From NCBI GenBank assembly GCA_905236725.1, contig CAJOCT010000027.1:3833-46566 (forward strand): a stretch of 42,734 bases of DNA, read 5' to 3'. A model generated the notes under the pieces. It searched no databases, was not told the DNA's origin, and saw only the letters and a list, made by a program, of their open reading frames with translations. Below are positions 1-7,580 of this stretch, one piece after another. Source of the DNA: an uncultured Selenomonadaceae bacterium (GTDB taxonomy: Bacteria; Bacillota; Negativicutes; Selenomonadales; Selenomonadaceae). The number at the start of each line of letters is the position of its first letter. Position 1 is the stretch's first letter. The position numbers and the translations under genes were made by a program.

Positions 1-63
1 TTCGGCAGAAATTTTTTTATAAAGATTTTCCAGCCGCGAATTAAAATTAAAATTTTTTTCCAA
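1..63 (-). CDS. Start of a probable Xaa-Pro aminopeptidase (M24 family), partial
   Basis: Only the first 21 codons lie in the window; the gene continues past base 1. Reading the minus strand from a TTG at 63, an AGGAG ribosome site sits nine bases upstream, in the short gap after the aroQ stop. The peptide contains NSRLENLYKKIS, which resembles the N-terminus of creatinase/Xaa-Pro peptidases (typically NSRLEKLREKL). A proline peptidase directly downstream of aroQ is a common Firmicute arrangement. The catalytic domain is not visible, so the name rests on the short N-terminus and synteny only. Confidence 0.45.
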   Translation of the reverse strand, partial: MEKNFNFNSRLENLYKKISAE

Positions 64-68
64 CGAAA

Positions 69-539
69 TTAACTCCTAACCAATTTTCTTATCGCGATTT
101 CCAACGCCGCGATGTAACTGTCAAGACCGAAGCCGCAAATTTGCCCCATGACAACCGGCGCGATTACCGAATTATGTCTGAACTCTTCGCGCTTGTGAAT
201 GTTCGACAGGTGAATTTCGATGACGGGCACGGGAATTGCGGCGATTGCGTCGCGAAGTGCTACGCTGTAATGAGTGAGAGCCGCCGCGTTGAGCAAAATA
301 AAATCGTAACGCCCGCGAGCTTTTTGAATTGCCTCGACCAATTCGCCCTCAAAATTCGACTGCAAAAAATTTATTTCGTCCGCGCCGAGTTCTTTTGCCC
401 GCGTTTTCAAAGTTTCGTTAATTTCGTTCAAAGTCAAAGTTCCGTAAATTTCCGGTTCGCGCGTGCCGAGTAAATTTAAATTCGGTCCGTGCAAAACCAA
501 AATTCTCTTCGTGTTTACCTCGTCAGTAATTGATGACAA
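69..539 (-). CDS. aroQ: 3-dehydroquinate dehydratase, type II
   Basis: The enzyme catalyses the reversible dehydration of 3-dehydroquinate to 3-dehydroshikimate, step three of the cytosolic shikimate pathway. The 156-aa product is of normal length for the small dodecameric type II family. [16 protein letters not shown] carries the catalytic tyrosine (Tyr32), and the ALTHYS and [11 protein letters not shown] motifs supply the active-site histidines and the arginine of the family. The start is a TTG preceded by AAGGAG at good spacing, so the protein has about ten more N-terminal residues than many homologues. The start overlaps the end of the acylphosphatase gene by 17 bases, indicating translational coupling. 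A probable proline peptidase follows six bases after the stop. Confidence 0.95.
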   Translation of the reverse strand: MSSITDEVNTKRILVLHGPNLNLLGTREPEIYGTLTLNEINETLKTRAKELGADEINFLQSNFEGELVEAIQKARGRYDFILLNAAALTHYSVALRDAIAAIPVPVIEIHLSNIHKREEFRHNSVIAPVVMGQICGFGLDSYIAALEIAIRKLVRS

Positions 540-870
540 ATTTTCTCTCTCCTTTCTCTACCTCAAGAGATTTGCTCTCAAGTTTTAAAATTTTTGAAAA
601 ACCGTTGCCCTTTTTCAGCCTTTCGATAAGTGCGTCAAGAACTTGCGGTTCGGCTTGAATTTCCATGCTTACCGAGCCGTCCGACTCGTTTTTCACCCAG
701 CCCGTAACTTTCATTGCGAGCGCAGTCTGTCTTACAAACATTCTGAAGCCGACGCCCTGAACGCGCCCGACAACATTAACAAAAAGCCTCACAGCATTTT
801 CAACATTCACCGGCTCGACGTTTTCAAAATCGTTATCCCTGCTGAACAAATTTTTCAGCAAATTTTTCAT
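523..870 (-). CDS. acyP: Acylphosphatase
   Basis: Acylphosphatases hydrolyse carboxyl-phosphate bonds of small acyl phosphates and are small soluble proteins. The core [11 protein letters not shown] (residues 33-43) holds the phosphate-binding loop and catalytic Arg43, and [11 protein letters not shown] holds catalytic Asn61. The 115-aa product is longer than the usual ~90 aa because of a charged N-terminal extension of about 27 residues. It is the first gene of a minus-strand operon with aroQ and is transcribed from a promoter that abuts the divergent fhs promoter. The ATG start lies behind a GGATG-type ribosome site. Confidence 0.9.
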   Translation of the reverse strand: MKNLLKNLFSRDNDFENVEPVNVENAVRLFVNVVGRVQGVGFRMFVRQTALAMKVTGWVKNESDGSVSMEIQAEPQVLDALIERLKKGNGFSKILKLESKSLEVEKGERKFVINY

Positions 871-904
871 GACAACTCATCCTTTCAAAAAATTTTTTAA
901 GTCA

Positions 905-950
905 ATTATAAATTAAACTTTTTGACAGTCAAATATTTTTTGCGTAAAAT
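905..950. promoter_or_regulatory. Back-to-back divergent promoters for acyP-aroQ (minus) and fhs (plus)
   Basis: On the plus strand TTGACA (922-927) and TAAAAT (945-950) are 17 bases apart and point to fhs. On the minus strand TTGACT (927-932) and TATAAT (905-910) are 16 bases apart and point to acyP. The two -35 boxes share base 927 and together form the palindrome TTGACAGTCAA. Both match the housekeeping sigma consensus closely. No start site was measured. Confidence 0.7.
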
Positions 951-981
951 GACGAGAAAAAATTTTTGGAGGGAAAAATTT

Positions 982-2649
982 ATGTTGACTGACGTGGAAA
1001 TTGCTCAACAGGCGAAAATTAAACCGATAACCGAAATTGCGGAAAAATTAAATTTGACGGCGGACGATTTGGAACTTTACGGAAAATTTAAAGCAAAAAT
1101 TTCTAAAGAAGTTTGGAAGCGCATCAAAAATAATTCTGACGGAAAATTGGTTTTGATGACGGCGATAACTCCGACACCTGCGGGCGAGGGAAAAACTACA
1201 ACTTCGATCGGACTTGCGGACGCTTTCAATAAACTTGGCAGAAAAGTTTGCGTGGCCTTGCGCGAGCCGAGTTTGGGACCTTGTTTCGGAATAAAAGGCG
1301 GTGCGGCGGGAGGCGGTTACGCGCAAGTTGTGCCGATGGAAGATATAAATTTGCATTTCACCGGAGATTTTCACGCACTGACGACCGCTCATAATTTACT
1401 TGCCGCCGTTTTGGACAATCACATTCATCACGGCAACGAATTAAAAATTGACGTGCGCCGCGTTGTTTGGAAAAGAGTTTTGGATTTGAACGACCGCGCC
1501 TTGAGAAATATTATTGTCGGGCTTGGCGGAAAAAGTAACGGCGTTCCTCGTGAAAGCGGTTTCGATATAACTGTTGCTTCCGAAATGATGGCGATTTTAT
1601 GCCTTGCAAAAAATCTTTCCGATTTGAAAACTCGACTTGGAAAAATTATTGTCGCTTATGACGTTGAAAATAAACCGATTACCGCGAACGATTTAAAAGT
1701 TACTGGCTCTTTGACTTTGCTTTTAAAAGACGCGATTAAACCGAATTTGGTTCAAACTCTCGAAGGGACTCCCGCGCTGATTCACGGCGGACCTTTCGCG
1801 AATATTGCGCACGGTTGCAATTCCGTTCAAGCGACGAAATACGCGCTGAAACTTGCCGATGTTGTTGTGACGGAGGCGGGATTCGGTGCAGACCTCGGCG
1901 CGGAAAAATTTTTGGACATTAAATGCAGAATGAATAATTTGCAGCCCGACGCGGTTGTTATCGTGGCGACCGTTCGCGCTTTGAAAATGCACGGCGGAGT
2001 TGCGAAAAATAATCTTGCGGAAAAGAATGTTGACGCTTTGAAAATCGGGCTGGAAAATCTCGAAAAGCACATTGAAAACATTCAAAATTTCGGACTGCCG
2101 CCGGTTGTTGCACTGAATTATTTTCCGACCGACGCTGAAGAAGAAATTTCCGAAGTCAAAAAACTTTGTGCGGAAAAAAATGTCAAATTTGCGCTGTCGA
2201 AAGTTTTTTCCGAAGGCGGCGCGGGCGGAATTGAACTTGCGAAGGCTGTCGAATCTGCTTTTAACGAAGAAAAAAATTTTACGCTGACTTATCCCGACGA
2301 ATTTTCCGTCAAAGAAAAAATTTCCGCCGTTGCTCAAAAAATTTACGGCGCGGACGGTGTGAATTATACGACGGCGGCAGAAAAACAAATTGCGGAAATT
2401 GAAAAACTCGGTTTCGGGAAACTGCCGATTTGCATTGCGAAAACTCAATATTCACTTTCAGACGATGCAACAAAACTCGGCAGACCGAAAAATTTTTCCG
2501 TGACTGTTCGCGAAGTAAAAATTTCCGCCGGCGCAGGTTTTATTGTCGTTCTTCTCGGAAATATTTTGACGATGCCGGGTTTGCCGAAAGTTCCCGCCGC
2601 AGAAAAAATCGACATCACCGACGACGGAATTATCAGCGGGCTTTTTTGA
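982..2649 (+). CDS. fhs: Formate--tetrahydrofolate ligase
   Basis: The enzyme makes 10-formyltetrahydrofolate from formate, THF and ATP, feeding one-carbon units to purine synthesis or to the methyl branch of acetogenic carbon flow. The 555-aa product matches the family's usual ~556 aa. [12 protein letters not shown] (residues 63-74) is the nucleotide-binding loop, and [22 protein letters not shown] is the strongly conserved block after it. An upstream in-frame start at 922 exists, but ATG 982 is chosen because GGAGGG lies just before it and the protein then begins as homologues do. Its promoter at 922-950 overlaps the longer reading, which also argues against that start. Confidence 0.96.
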   Translation: MLTDVEIAQQAKIKPITEIAEKLNLTADDLELYGKFKAKISKEVWKRIKNNSDGKLVLMTAITPTPAGEGKTTTSIGLADAFNKLGRKVCVALREPSLGPCFGIKGGAAGGGYAQVVPMEDINLHFTGDFHALTTAHNLLAAVLDNHIHHGNELKIDVRRVVWKRVLDLNDRALRNIIVGLGGKSNGVPRESGFDITVASEMMAILCLAKNLSDLKTRLGKIIVAYDVENKPITANDLKVTGSLTLLLKDAIKPNLVQTLEGTPALIHGGPFANIAHGCNSVQATKYALKLADVVVTEAGFGADLGAEKFLDIKCRMNNLQPDAVVIVATVRALKMHGGVAKNNLAEKNVDALKIGLENLEKHIENIQNFGLPPVVALNYFPTDAEEEISEVKKLCAEKNVKFALSKVFSEGGAGGIELAKAVESAFNEEKNFTLTYPDEFSVKEKISAVAQKIYGADGVNYTTAAEKQIAEIEKLGFGKLPICIAKTQYSLSDDATKLGRPKNFSVTVREVKISAGAGFIVVLLGNILTMPGLPKVPAAEKIDITDDGIISGLF

Positions 2650-2656
2650 GGTAATT

Positions 2657-3154
2657 ATGAAAGAATTTTCCATTCCGCTGAAAAAAGATTATCAGCGTCC
2701 TGTTATCGAGCTTTATAATTTACCGACTTTGATTGATACAGGCTCGGTCATTCCGGTTTTTTCGATGTATCAGCCAATATTTGAAAAATATTTTGAAACG
2801 AAATTGATTTTGGAAAATGAATCAATCGAGGGATTTGGCGGCAAAGAGAGAGGGTCTGTCTATTCGATAAAAAATTTTCAAGTCGGCGAGTTGATTTTTA
2901 ATGATTTTGAAGTTTTTGTTCCGAGAGAGCCGAGACTAAAATTTCCGTTTTTGTTGAGTGCGACGCTTTTTTACGGAATGAATTATGAAATTGACAATAT
3001 TAACGGAAATTTTATTGTGCGAATGAAAGACGAACAGAAATTTGAACGCGAATTTAAAATTAAAGAACTGCATGGAAAACTTTATCCGCAAATTGACGGC
3101 GTTTTAATTCAAGACGTTGACAGCTTTTTGATTGACCCGATGATTTTTTTCTAA
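2657..3154 (+). CDS. Retropepsin-like aspartic protease domain protein
   Basis: The product (165 aa) carries the retroviral-type aspartic protease signature: a hydrophobic run then Asp27-Thr28-Gly29-Ser in TLIDTGSVIPVF. A second block, PFLLSATLFYGMNYEID, lies where single-domain retropepsins have their C-terminal hydrophobic-Gly strand (usually ILGxxFL). Retropepsins act as homodimers, each chain giving one aspartate. There is no signal peptide or membrane segment, so it is probably cytosolic. It starts seven bases after the fhs stop behind GAGG, so it is likely co-transcribed with fhs, and a strong terminator follows. Substrate unknown. The fold call depends mainly on the DTG motif and would need structure prediction. 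Confidence 0.6.
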   Translation: MKEFSIPLKKDYQRPVIELYNLPTLIDTGSVIPVFSMYQPIFEKYFETKLILENESIEGFGGKERGSVYSIKNFQVGELIFNDFEVFVPREPRLKFPFLLSATLFYGMNYEIDNINGNFIVRMKDEQKFEREFKIKELHGKLYPQIDGVLIQDVDSFLIDPMIFF

Positions 3155-3172
3155 AAAAATTTTGCAAATAAA

Positions 3173-3211
3173 AAATCCTCCGACAAAAAAGTTGGAGGAT
3201 TTAATTTTTTC
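3173..3211 (+). terminator. Rho-independent terminator after the fhs operon
   Basis: A 12-bp stem, AAATCCTCCGAC (3173-3184) with GTTGGAGGATTT (3191-3202), closes a loop of six A and is followed by a T-rich run to 3210. One pair is a G-U wobble. Confidence 0.9.
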
Positions 3212-3225
3212 TTACCCCGCGGGTA

Positions 3226-3254
3226 AGGACAGTAAAAAATTTTTATGATACAAT
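3226..3254 (+). promoter_or_regulatory. Promoter of the coiled-coil operon
   Basis: AGGACA (3226-3231) and TACAAT (3249-3254) are 17 bases apart, matching the -35 and -10 consensus at four and five of six positions. The -35 overlaps the right arm of a small palindrome, CTTACCC/GGGTAAG (3211-3227), which could be an operator. The gene start at 3281 has a GGGGGTG ribosome site. Confidence 0.6.
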
Positions 3255-3280
3255 GAAAAAAATTTAGGGGGTGTGCGGCA

Positions 3281-4117
3281 ATGGGATTTTTTGATTTTCT
3301 CGATCCCGACGAAAGACGCTGGCGCAATGAAGCAAAGCAGGAGGCGCGGGAGTATCGTCAAGAGGCGAAAGAAATTTTATCCGACGCAAAAGATTTGTAC
3401 GACGATTACAAAGAATTAAAGTCTGACACTCAGCGCGTCGCGAACAAGCTCAGCGATTTTATCAGAAGTTACAACAGTTACAAAGCGGATTTGCTGAAAG
3501 ATTTGGGTGGGGACATCAACAACACGATAGAAAATTTTAAGCGTTTCAACATCAGCAGCCGCGTGATTTCTGTCCCGAAAATCGGCGACAGTTACGCGCC
3601 GACCGTTTCAGTTTTTTCCGCATCAAATTTTATGCCCGACGCGGGTTTAAATCCGATAAGTTTGATTTTTTCCTCGCTCAGCGACCCTTATAAAGACATA
3701 GACAAGGCGATTGACGAGCGCGACAAAGCACGAGATTATTTCTACAAAGTGCAAGACGCTTACAGCGAACTTAAAATTTTGTTTGAATCTCTCAACGGCA
3801 CGAAAAAATTTATTGAGAGCGACAGAGAAAATTTAACGCAACTTGCCGAAAAAATTCGCAGTCTTGTCGGTCAGCTTAAAAACGCGATGAACAGAAATTC
3901 TTTTACCGAAAATGAAGCGCGTTACATGACGGGGATTTCAAAAATTGCCGAATTGATAAAAAATTCTTTGGAGCAGAGAATCGCCGATAATTCCGGCAAC
4001 GTTGAGAAAAATTACAGGCAATACAGCGACAAACTCAAAAGCATAAATAATTTAATTCCCGCCGCTCCCAAAATTGAAAATTCCTCGACCTGGCTCGACC
4101 GTATCATAAATTACTGA
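3281..4117 (+). CDS. Hypothetical coiled-coil protein, first gene of a four-gene operon
   Basis: I do not recognise this 278-aa protein. Residues 10-60 are a highly charged helix rich in Glu, Lys, Arg and Asp that should form a coiled coil. Residues 80-125 are less charged (ISVPKIGDSYAPTVSVFSASNF) and may be a small beta or linker region. Residues 140-255 are again long helices. The first nine residues, MGFFDFLDP, are hydrophobic and amphipathic, but there is no signal peptide or transmembrane segment. It has its own promoter after a terminator and is followed 12 bases later by the next gene. The all-helical character is shared with the three genes after it, suggesting a complex. Confidence 0.8.
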   Translation: MGFFDFLDPDERRWRNEAKQEAREYRQEAKEILSDAKDLYDDYKELKSDTQRVANKLSDFIRSYNSYKADLLKDLGGDINNTIENFKRFNISSRVISVPKIGDSYAPTVSVFSASNFMPDAGLNPISLIFSSLSDPYKDIDKAIDERDKARDYFYKVQDAYSELKILFESLNGTKKFIESDRENLTQLAEKIRSLVGQLKNAMNRNSFTENEARYMTGISKIAELIKNSLEQRIADNSGNVEKNYRQYSDKLKSINNLIPAAPKIENSSTWLDRIINY

Positions 4118-4129
4118 AAGGCAAAAAAA

Positions 4130-4483
4130 ATGTATCCTGCAAATTATTCCGAAGTCGATGTTATCGATTTTCTTCAGCAAATCGGAAATCTTTTTGAACA
4201 TTATTTGGCGAATCGCGAGGCAACACTGACACGGCGCGAAAAAAATTTTGCGGCTTTGCAAATGCGTTGCGAAAAATTGAAACGTCGTGAAGAACTTTTA
4301 AAAACTTTTTCAAAAAATTTTTTTAAGGAGCGCGAAAAAGTTTCTCAACTTGCGACAAAGGCACTCGACAGCGCGATTTTGCTCGGAGACGAAAATATAG
4401 CGGCGATTGCTCTTGAAATTTTGGACAATGAATATTCAAAAGATTTTTGCGACACCGTTAATAAAATTGGAGGGATTTTATGA
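4130..4483 (+). CDS. Hypothetical helical protein, second gene of the coiled-coil operon
   Basis: A 117-aa unrecognised protein. Residues 25-75 form a Lys/Arg/Glu-rich coiled coil (REKNFAALQMRCEKLKRREELL). Residues 78-105 (ALDSAILLGDENIAAIALEIL) look like a compact two-helix segment. There is no signal peptide or membrane segment. The stop overlaps the next start by four bases (ATGA at 4480-4483), so the two are translationally coupled. AAAGG lies before the ATG. Confidence 0.75.
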   Translation: MYPANYSEVDVIDFLQQIGNLFEHYLANREATLTRREKNFAALQMRCEKLKRREELLKTFSKNFFKEREKVSQLATKALDSAILLGDENIAAIALEILDNEYSKDFCDTVNKIGGIL

Positions 4484-4854
4484 GCCCGGCAATTCCCGCC
4501 GAAATAGGTTTGTCGATTGTAAAAGATTTGATTACTGCGGCGGCAAATTATCAAATGTGCAAGGAACAGGAGCGGACGAAACGACTGCAAATTGAGGCGC
4601 AACTGGAAGCCTGTTTGACTGCCATAAATAAAAATCACGCGCAATATGATAAAATTTTCGCGGCGAATCACGAATACGCGATGAAGGCTTATGCAGCGGC
4701 AGAAAATTTATTAAACAGCCCCGCGGTCACGACCAACGCAAATTTCCTTCATCAAGTTTTGAATTTTTTGCAAAATGCACACAAAACGGCGAGCGGAGAT
4801 TTAGTTTCGCTGGCAAATGCCATTTCGTCCGTGCCGTTGCCGAAAATCGGGTGA
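4480..4854 (+). CDS. Hypothetical helical protein, third gene of the coiled-coil operon
   Basis: A 124-aa unrecognised protein. The N-terminus PAIPAEIGLSIVKDLITAAANY is an alanine/isoleucine-rich helix that could be amphipathic or weakly membrane-associating. A charged helix (residues 28-60) and a C-terminal helical region follow. GGAGGG lies before the ATG. Its stop overlaps the next start (GTGA at 4851-4854). Tight overlaps on both sides suggest fixed stoichiometry with its neighbours. Confidence 0.75.
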   Translation: MSPAIPAEIGLSIVKDLITAAANYQMCKEQERTKRLQIEAQLEACLTAINKNHAQYDKIFAANHEYAMKAYAAAENLLNSPAVTTNANFLHQVLNFLQNAHKTASGDLVSLANAISSVPLPKIG

Positions 4855-5114
4855 CTGCCATGACGAAAGACCAAGAAAACGCATTGCAAAAACATCTGCA
4901 GGAAAATTCGTTAAAAGTGGCGGCAGTCGTTCAAGCTGAAAATTTAAAGCGCGAATCAATCAAAAAAACTGTTCGCGACTTCAACAAGGTCGTTGCGGAG
5001 CGCGAAGAAAAAATTGATTCGGCTCTGCAAGAAAAAATCGACGCAAGAAATGCCGAACTGAATTCACAGATTGAAAATTTAACGGCTTTGATTAAAAATC
5101 AAAATGCGAAGTGA
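4851..5114 (+). CDS. Hypothetical short coiled-coil protein, last gene of the operon
   Basis: An 87-aa, almost wholly helical and highly charged protein; residues 15-85 have heptad-like spacing (REEKIDSALQEKIDARNAEL). It has no cysteine, signal peptide or membrane segment. GTG 4851 overlaps the upstream stop, while ATG 4860 is an alternative that would shorten it by three residues. No terminator is visible directly after it; the 6S-like RNA promoter begins 47 bases downstream. Confidence 0.7.
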   Translation: MTAMTKDQENALQKHLQENSLKVAAVVQAENLKRESIKKTVRDFNKVVAEREEKIDSALQEKIDARNAELNSQIENLTALIKNQNAK

Positions 5115-5160
5115 ATTATTTCCGCGAAAAAAATTTTTTTAATGGCGAAAATGTCAAGTC

Positions 5161-5189
5161 TTGTAATGAAAAAATTTTTATGTTATTAT
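5161..5189 (+). promoter_or_regulatory. Promoter of the 6S-like RNA
   Basis: TTGTAA (5161-5166) and TATTAT (5184-5189) are separated by 17 bases. Transcription would begin near 5196, at the base of the closing stem of the RNA. No coding gene follows on this strand before a terminator. Confidence 0.65.
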
Positions 5190-5195
5190 ACCCGA

Positions 5196-5425
5196 AGAGA
5201 AGGGACAGTCTGGAGTGTGCGAGGACTTTGGTAATGTCTAACCTACATTTATTAAAGGGAATCTGAATTGTGTCGGCGGATGGAGAATTGTATTATCTAT
5301 AAGTAACAGAAACCGCGCTGAGATGCCCACCTGCAATACGCAGGTTCTAGACATTTGGAGAATACGGCATTTTTGGACTCCTTTTTTAAAAGGGATTGCT
5401 GATTGTTAATCGGCAGTCTCTTTTT
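5196..5425 (+). ncRNA. ssrS: Probable 6S RNA
   Basis: This free-standing transcription unit has its own promoter, no credible ORF and a terminator. 6S RNA binds housekeeping RNA polymerase by imitating an open promoter. The 3' half contains GCCCACCTGC, a five-base loop and GCAGGTTC (about 5324-5346), the small hairpin on the 3' side of the central bubble that is conserved in 6S RNAs of several phyla. The ends can pair (AAGG, AGTC and AGTGTGC near 5200-5220 with GCATTTTT, GACT and CCTT near 5367-5385), giving the closing stem. The mature 3' end is probably near 5385-5390. The call comes from remembered 6S features, not from a covariance search. Confidence 0.65.
5392..5425 (+). terminator. Terminator of the 6S-like RNA
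   Basis: A 13-bp stem (5392-5404 with 5408-5420, three G-U pairs) with a three-base loop is followed by TTTTT. Confidence 0.85.
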
Positions 5426-5431
5426 CATTGC

Positions 5432-5467
5432 AAAAAAAATCTCCCGCAATTTTTTACGGGAGTTTTT
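5432..5467. terminator. Bidirectional terminator between the 6S-like RNA and the RHH gene
   Basis: CTCCCG (5441-5446) pairs with CGGGAG (5457-5462). There is an A-run on the left and a T-run on the right, so it can work in both directions: as a backstop for the RNA and as the terminator of the minus-strand gene ending at 5485. Confidence 0.75.
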
Positions 5468-5484
5468 TCGTTTGTAAAAATCAC

Positions 5485-5676
5485 TCAATTTTTTTCTGCG
5501 GAATGAGTGTATTTTTTGCTCGAAGCCATATTACTTAAAGCGTATTCGCAACACTGCGCGACCAGATTATTCATCGAAACATTCTGCTGTTGAGCAACCA
5601 CGCTGAGGCGTTTAACCAAGTCAATCGACATACGGAAAGTTTTGTTGACCATCTCGACTTTTTTTACTGCAAACAT
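5485..5676 (-). CDS. Small ribbon-helix-helix (Arc/MetJ-type) DNA-binding protein
   Basis: The 63-aa product contains VNKTFRMSIDLVKRLSVVAQ followed by a second helix, NVSMNNLVAQCCEYALSNM. This is the beta-strand, helix, helix pattern of ribbon-helix-helix dimers, such as CopG-type and antitoxin-type repressors. AAGGAGGG lies six bases before the ATG; Met9 is a possible internal start. No toxin gene adjoins it, since the upstream neighbour is an ABC ATPase 100 bases away. It may be a stand-alone regulator or an orphan antitoxin-like protein. The C-terminal tail is polar. Confidence 0.7.
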   Translation of the reverse strand: MFAVKKVEMVNKTFRMSIDLVKRLSVVAQQQNVSMNNLVAQCCEYALSNMASSKKYTHSAEKN

Positions 5677-5778
5677 AATTGTCCCTCCTTCCGATTTTAT
5701 TTCGATAATTTTTTGCCTCAGCCGTATACTATGATTTTTCCGAATTTTTTTCAGTGCAAATTTAACGTGTTCAATGTG

Positions 5779-6591
5779 CTAAGTTAAAATTTTGCAAATT
5801 TCTTTCTCCGCCTCGTCAAGAGTGATTATTTCCGTGTCGATTTTTAAGCCTGCGCGGTTTAATTCTTGAATGAGTTGCGTAATGGGCGGCGGCATTAAAC
5901 CCGCCTGCGCCAAAATTTTTTCTTGTGCGAAAAGTTTTTTCGGCGTGCTGTCGAATAAAATTTTTCCCTGCGCCAAAACTAAAACGCGATTGGCTAAATT
6001 TGCGATGTCTTCCATTGAGTGCGAAACGAAAATTATTGTCACGCCGGATTTATGAAGTTTTTTTATTTCGGCAAGCAAATTTTTTTTCGCCTTAGGGTCG
6101 AGGCCTGCAGTCGGTTCGTCGAGGATTAAATATTTCGGTTTGAGTGCCAAAATTCCCGCGATGGCAACGCGTCTTTTTTGTCCGCCGGAAAGTTCAAACG
6201 GCGAAACATTTTTTAAATTTTTATCCAAGTCAACTTGACGCATTGCCTCATCAACCCGCGCGGAAATTTCTTCTTCGCTCAAGCCGAAGTTTCTCGGACC
6301 GAACGAAATATCTTTTTCGACGGTTTCTTCAAAAAGTTGATGCTCGGGATATTGAAAAACCATTCCGATCTTTCCGCGAAAATTTTTTCCGCCGTCAACT
6401 TCAACCGTACCGCTTTGCAAGTCAATCAGTCCCGCGATAATTTGAATAAGCGTCGATTTTCCGCTGCCCGTGTGTCCCGCGATTGCAAAAAAATCTCCCT
6501 CGTTCACCGTGAAAGAAATATTTTCCAGCGCGGTTTTTTCGAAGGGAGTTTTTTTCATGTAAGTGTAACCGATATTTTTAACTTCAATCAT
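5779..6591 (-). CDS. ecfA2: Energy-coupling factor transporter ATPase EcfA2
   Basis: This is the ATPase of ECF-type vitamin or metal importers (with EcfA1, the transmembrane EcfT and a substrate-binding S protein), acting on the inner face of the membrane. Visible motifs are Walker A GHTGSGKST (residues 39-47), Q-loop MVFQYPEHQLFEETV, signature LSGGQKRR and Walker B YLILDEPTAGLDP. The TPFEKTALENISF segment is characteristic of the EcfA2 subfamily. The ORF extends to 6651, but ATG 6591 follows AAAGG and gives the normal N-terminus and length (270 aa). EcfA1 and EcfT are not beside it, so in this window it is an orphan subunit. Confidence 0.88.
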   Translation of the reverse strand: MIEVKNIGYTYMKKTPFEKTALENISFTVNEGDFFAIAGHTGSGKSTLIQIIAGLIDLQSGTVEVDGGKNFRGKIGMVFQYPEHQLFEETVEKDISFGPRNFGLSEEEISARVDEAMRQVDLDKNLKNVSPFELSGGQKRRVAIAGILALKPKYLILDEPTAGLDPKAKKNLLAEIKKLHKSGVTIIFVSHSMEDIANLANRVLVLAQGKILFDSTPKKLFAQEKILAQAGLMPPPITQLIQELNRAGLKIDTEIITLDEAEKEICKILT

Positions 6592-6675
6592 TTTTTTCTG
6601 CCTTTCAATCCGAAAAATTTTTTCTGTATTTTGCACAAAAAAACCGCTCAAGTAAATAACTTGGCGGAAAATTTT

Positions 6676-7491
6676 TTAATTCAGATGAAAATTTTCTCTG
6701 AAGTTGTCGATTACGTCGAGCATTTCTTTATCAAGTCTCCTTCTGCACTCTTCAATCAAATTTTGCGGAATTTTATAAAAAGCCTCCGCAATGCCGCCGG
6801 TTATGCAGGTCAAAGTATCCGCGTCGCCGCCGAGTGAAACGCCGTTTCTTATCGCGTCTTCAAAATTTTCAGACTCAAGAAAAGCAGTAATTGCCTCCGG
6901 CACAGTTTCCTGACAACTTTCGACGTGATAATAATTCGGGCGAATTTCGTCGAGCGTTCTATTAAAATTATACCCGAAATTTTCTGCAATATAATTTTTA
7001 ATTTCGTCTTTGGTCGCGCCGTTTCTTGCGAGAAAAATTGCGCTTGCAATTGATTCCGCGCCTTTAATTCCTTCGGGGTGATTGTGCGAAACTTGAGCAG
7101 TCTGGCGAGCAACTTCGCGAGTACGTTCAAGAGTTTCAAAAATTTGACCGACGGAAGAAACTCTCATCGCCGAGCCGTTGCCCCAACTGTTATAAGGTTG
7201 CGGATTTTTTTCTTTCAGCCAAATTCTGAATCTTGTGCCGTAACCCGCATAAGGATATTTTTTTCCCCACTTCTGCATAGATTGAATGACGGCGTTGCAA
7301 ATTGTTTCTTCATCGGCATTTTTTCCGGCGGCTGTCAAGGCTTCGGCAACGGCAATCGTCATAACCGTGTCATCGGTAAACCCGCAATTTTCGCTGAAGA
7401 GTTCAAAATTTTTCGTCTTGTTAACGCCGTTGACAGTCATATCAAATTCAAAAGGCGATCCGATAATATCTCCCAAAATTGCTCCGTACAT
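6676..7491 (-). CDS. ADP-ribosylglycohydrolase family protein
   Basis: DraG/ARH family enzymes remove ADP-ribose from modified proteins or nucleic acids, or cleave related ADP-ribosyl compounds, using a di-metal site. Motifs: GAILGDIIGSPFE at the N-terminus, FTDDT (residues 38-42) for metal binding, HNHPEGIKGAESIA in the middle and GGDADTLTCITGGIAEAFY near the C-terminus with the second metal-binding aspartates. The 271-aa length is typical of small bacterial members. ATG 7491 is chosen because GGAAGGGG precedes it and homologues begin at MxGAIxGDIIGS; the longer ORF starts at 7545. It lies between rtcB and the EcfA2-type gene. The substrate cannot be told from sequence, and no ADP-ribosyltransferase is nearby. 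Confidence 0.88.
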   Translation of the reverse strand: MYGAILGDIIGSPFEFDMTVNGVNKTKNFELFSENCGFTDDTVMTIAVAEALTAAGKNADEETICNAVIQSMQKWGKKYPYAGYGTRFRIWLKEKNPQPYNSWGNGSAMRVSSVGQIFETLERTREVARQTAQVSHNHPEGIKGAESIASAIFLARNGATKDEIKNYIAENFGYNFNRTLDEIRPNYYHVESCQETVPEAITAFLESENFEDAIRNGVSLGGDADTLTCITGGIAEAFYKIPQNLIEECRRRLDKEMLDVIDNFRENFHLN

Positions 7492-7580
7492 AAAATTTTC
7501 CCCTTCCTCCGAAAATATTTTCAACTTTCGATCGTATTTTAACATGAAGGATGTAATATTTTTTTACCACTGAAAATTTT

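Noticed and set aside
1723-2448. Long minus-strand ORF inside fhs
   Set aside because: Arg/Phe-rich shadow of the fhs frame with no ribosome site or recognisable motif.
5485-5676. Ribbon-helix-helix gene as half of a type II toxin-antitoxin pair
   Set aside because: No small toxin ORF adjoins it on either side; the neighbours are a terminator with the 6S-like RNA and an ABC ATPase.
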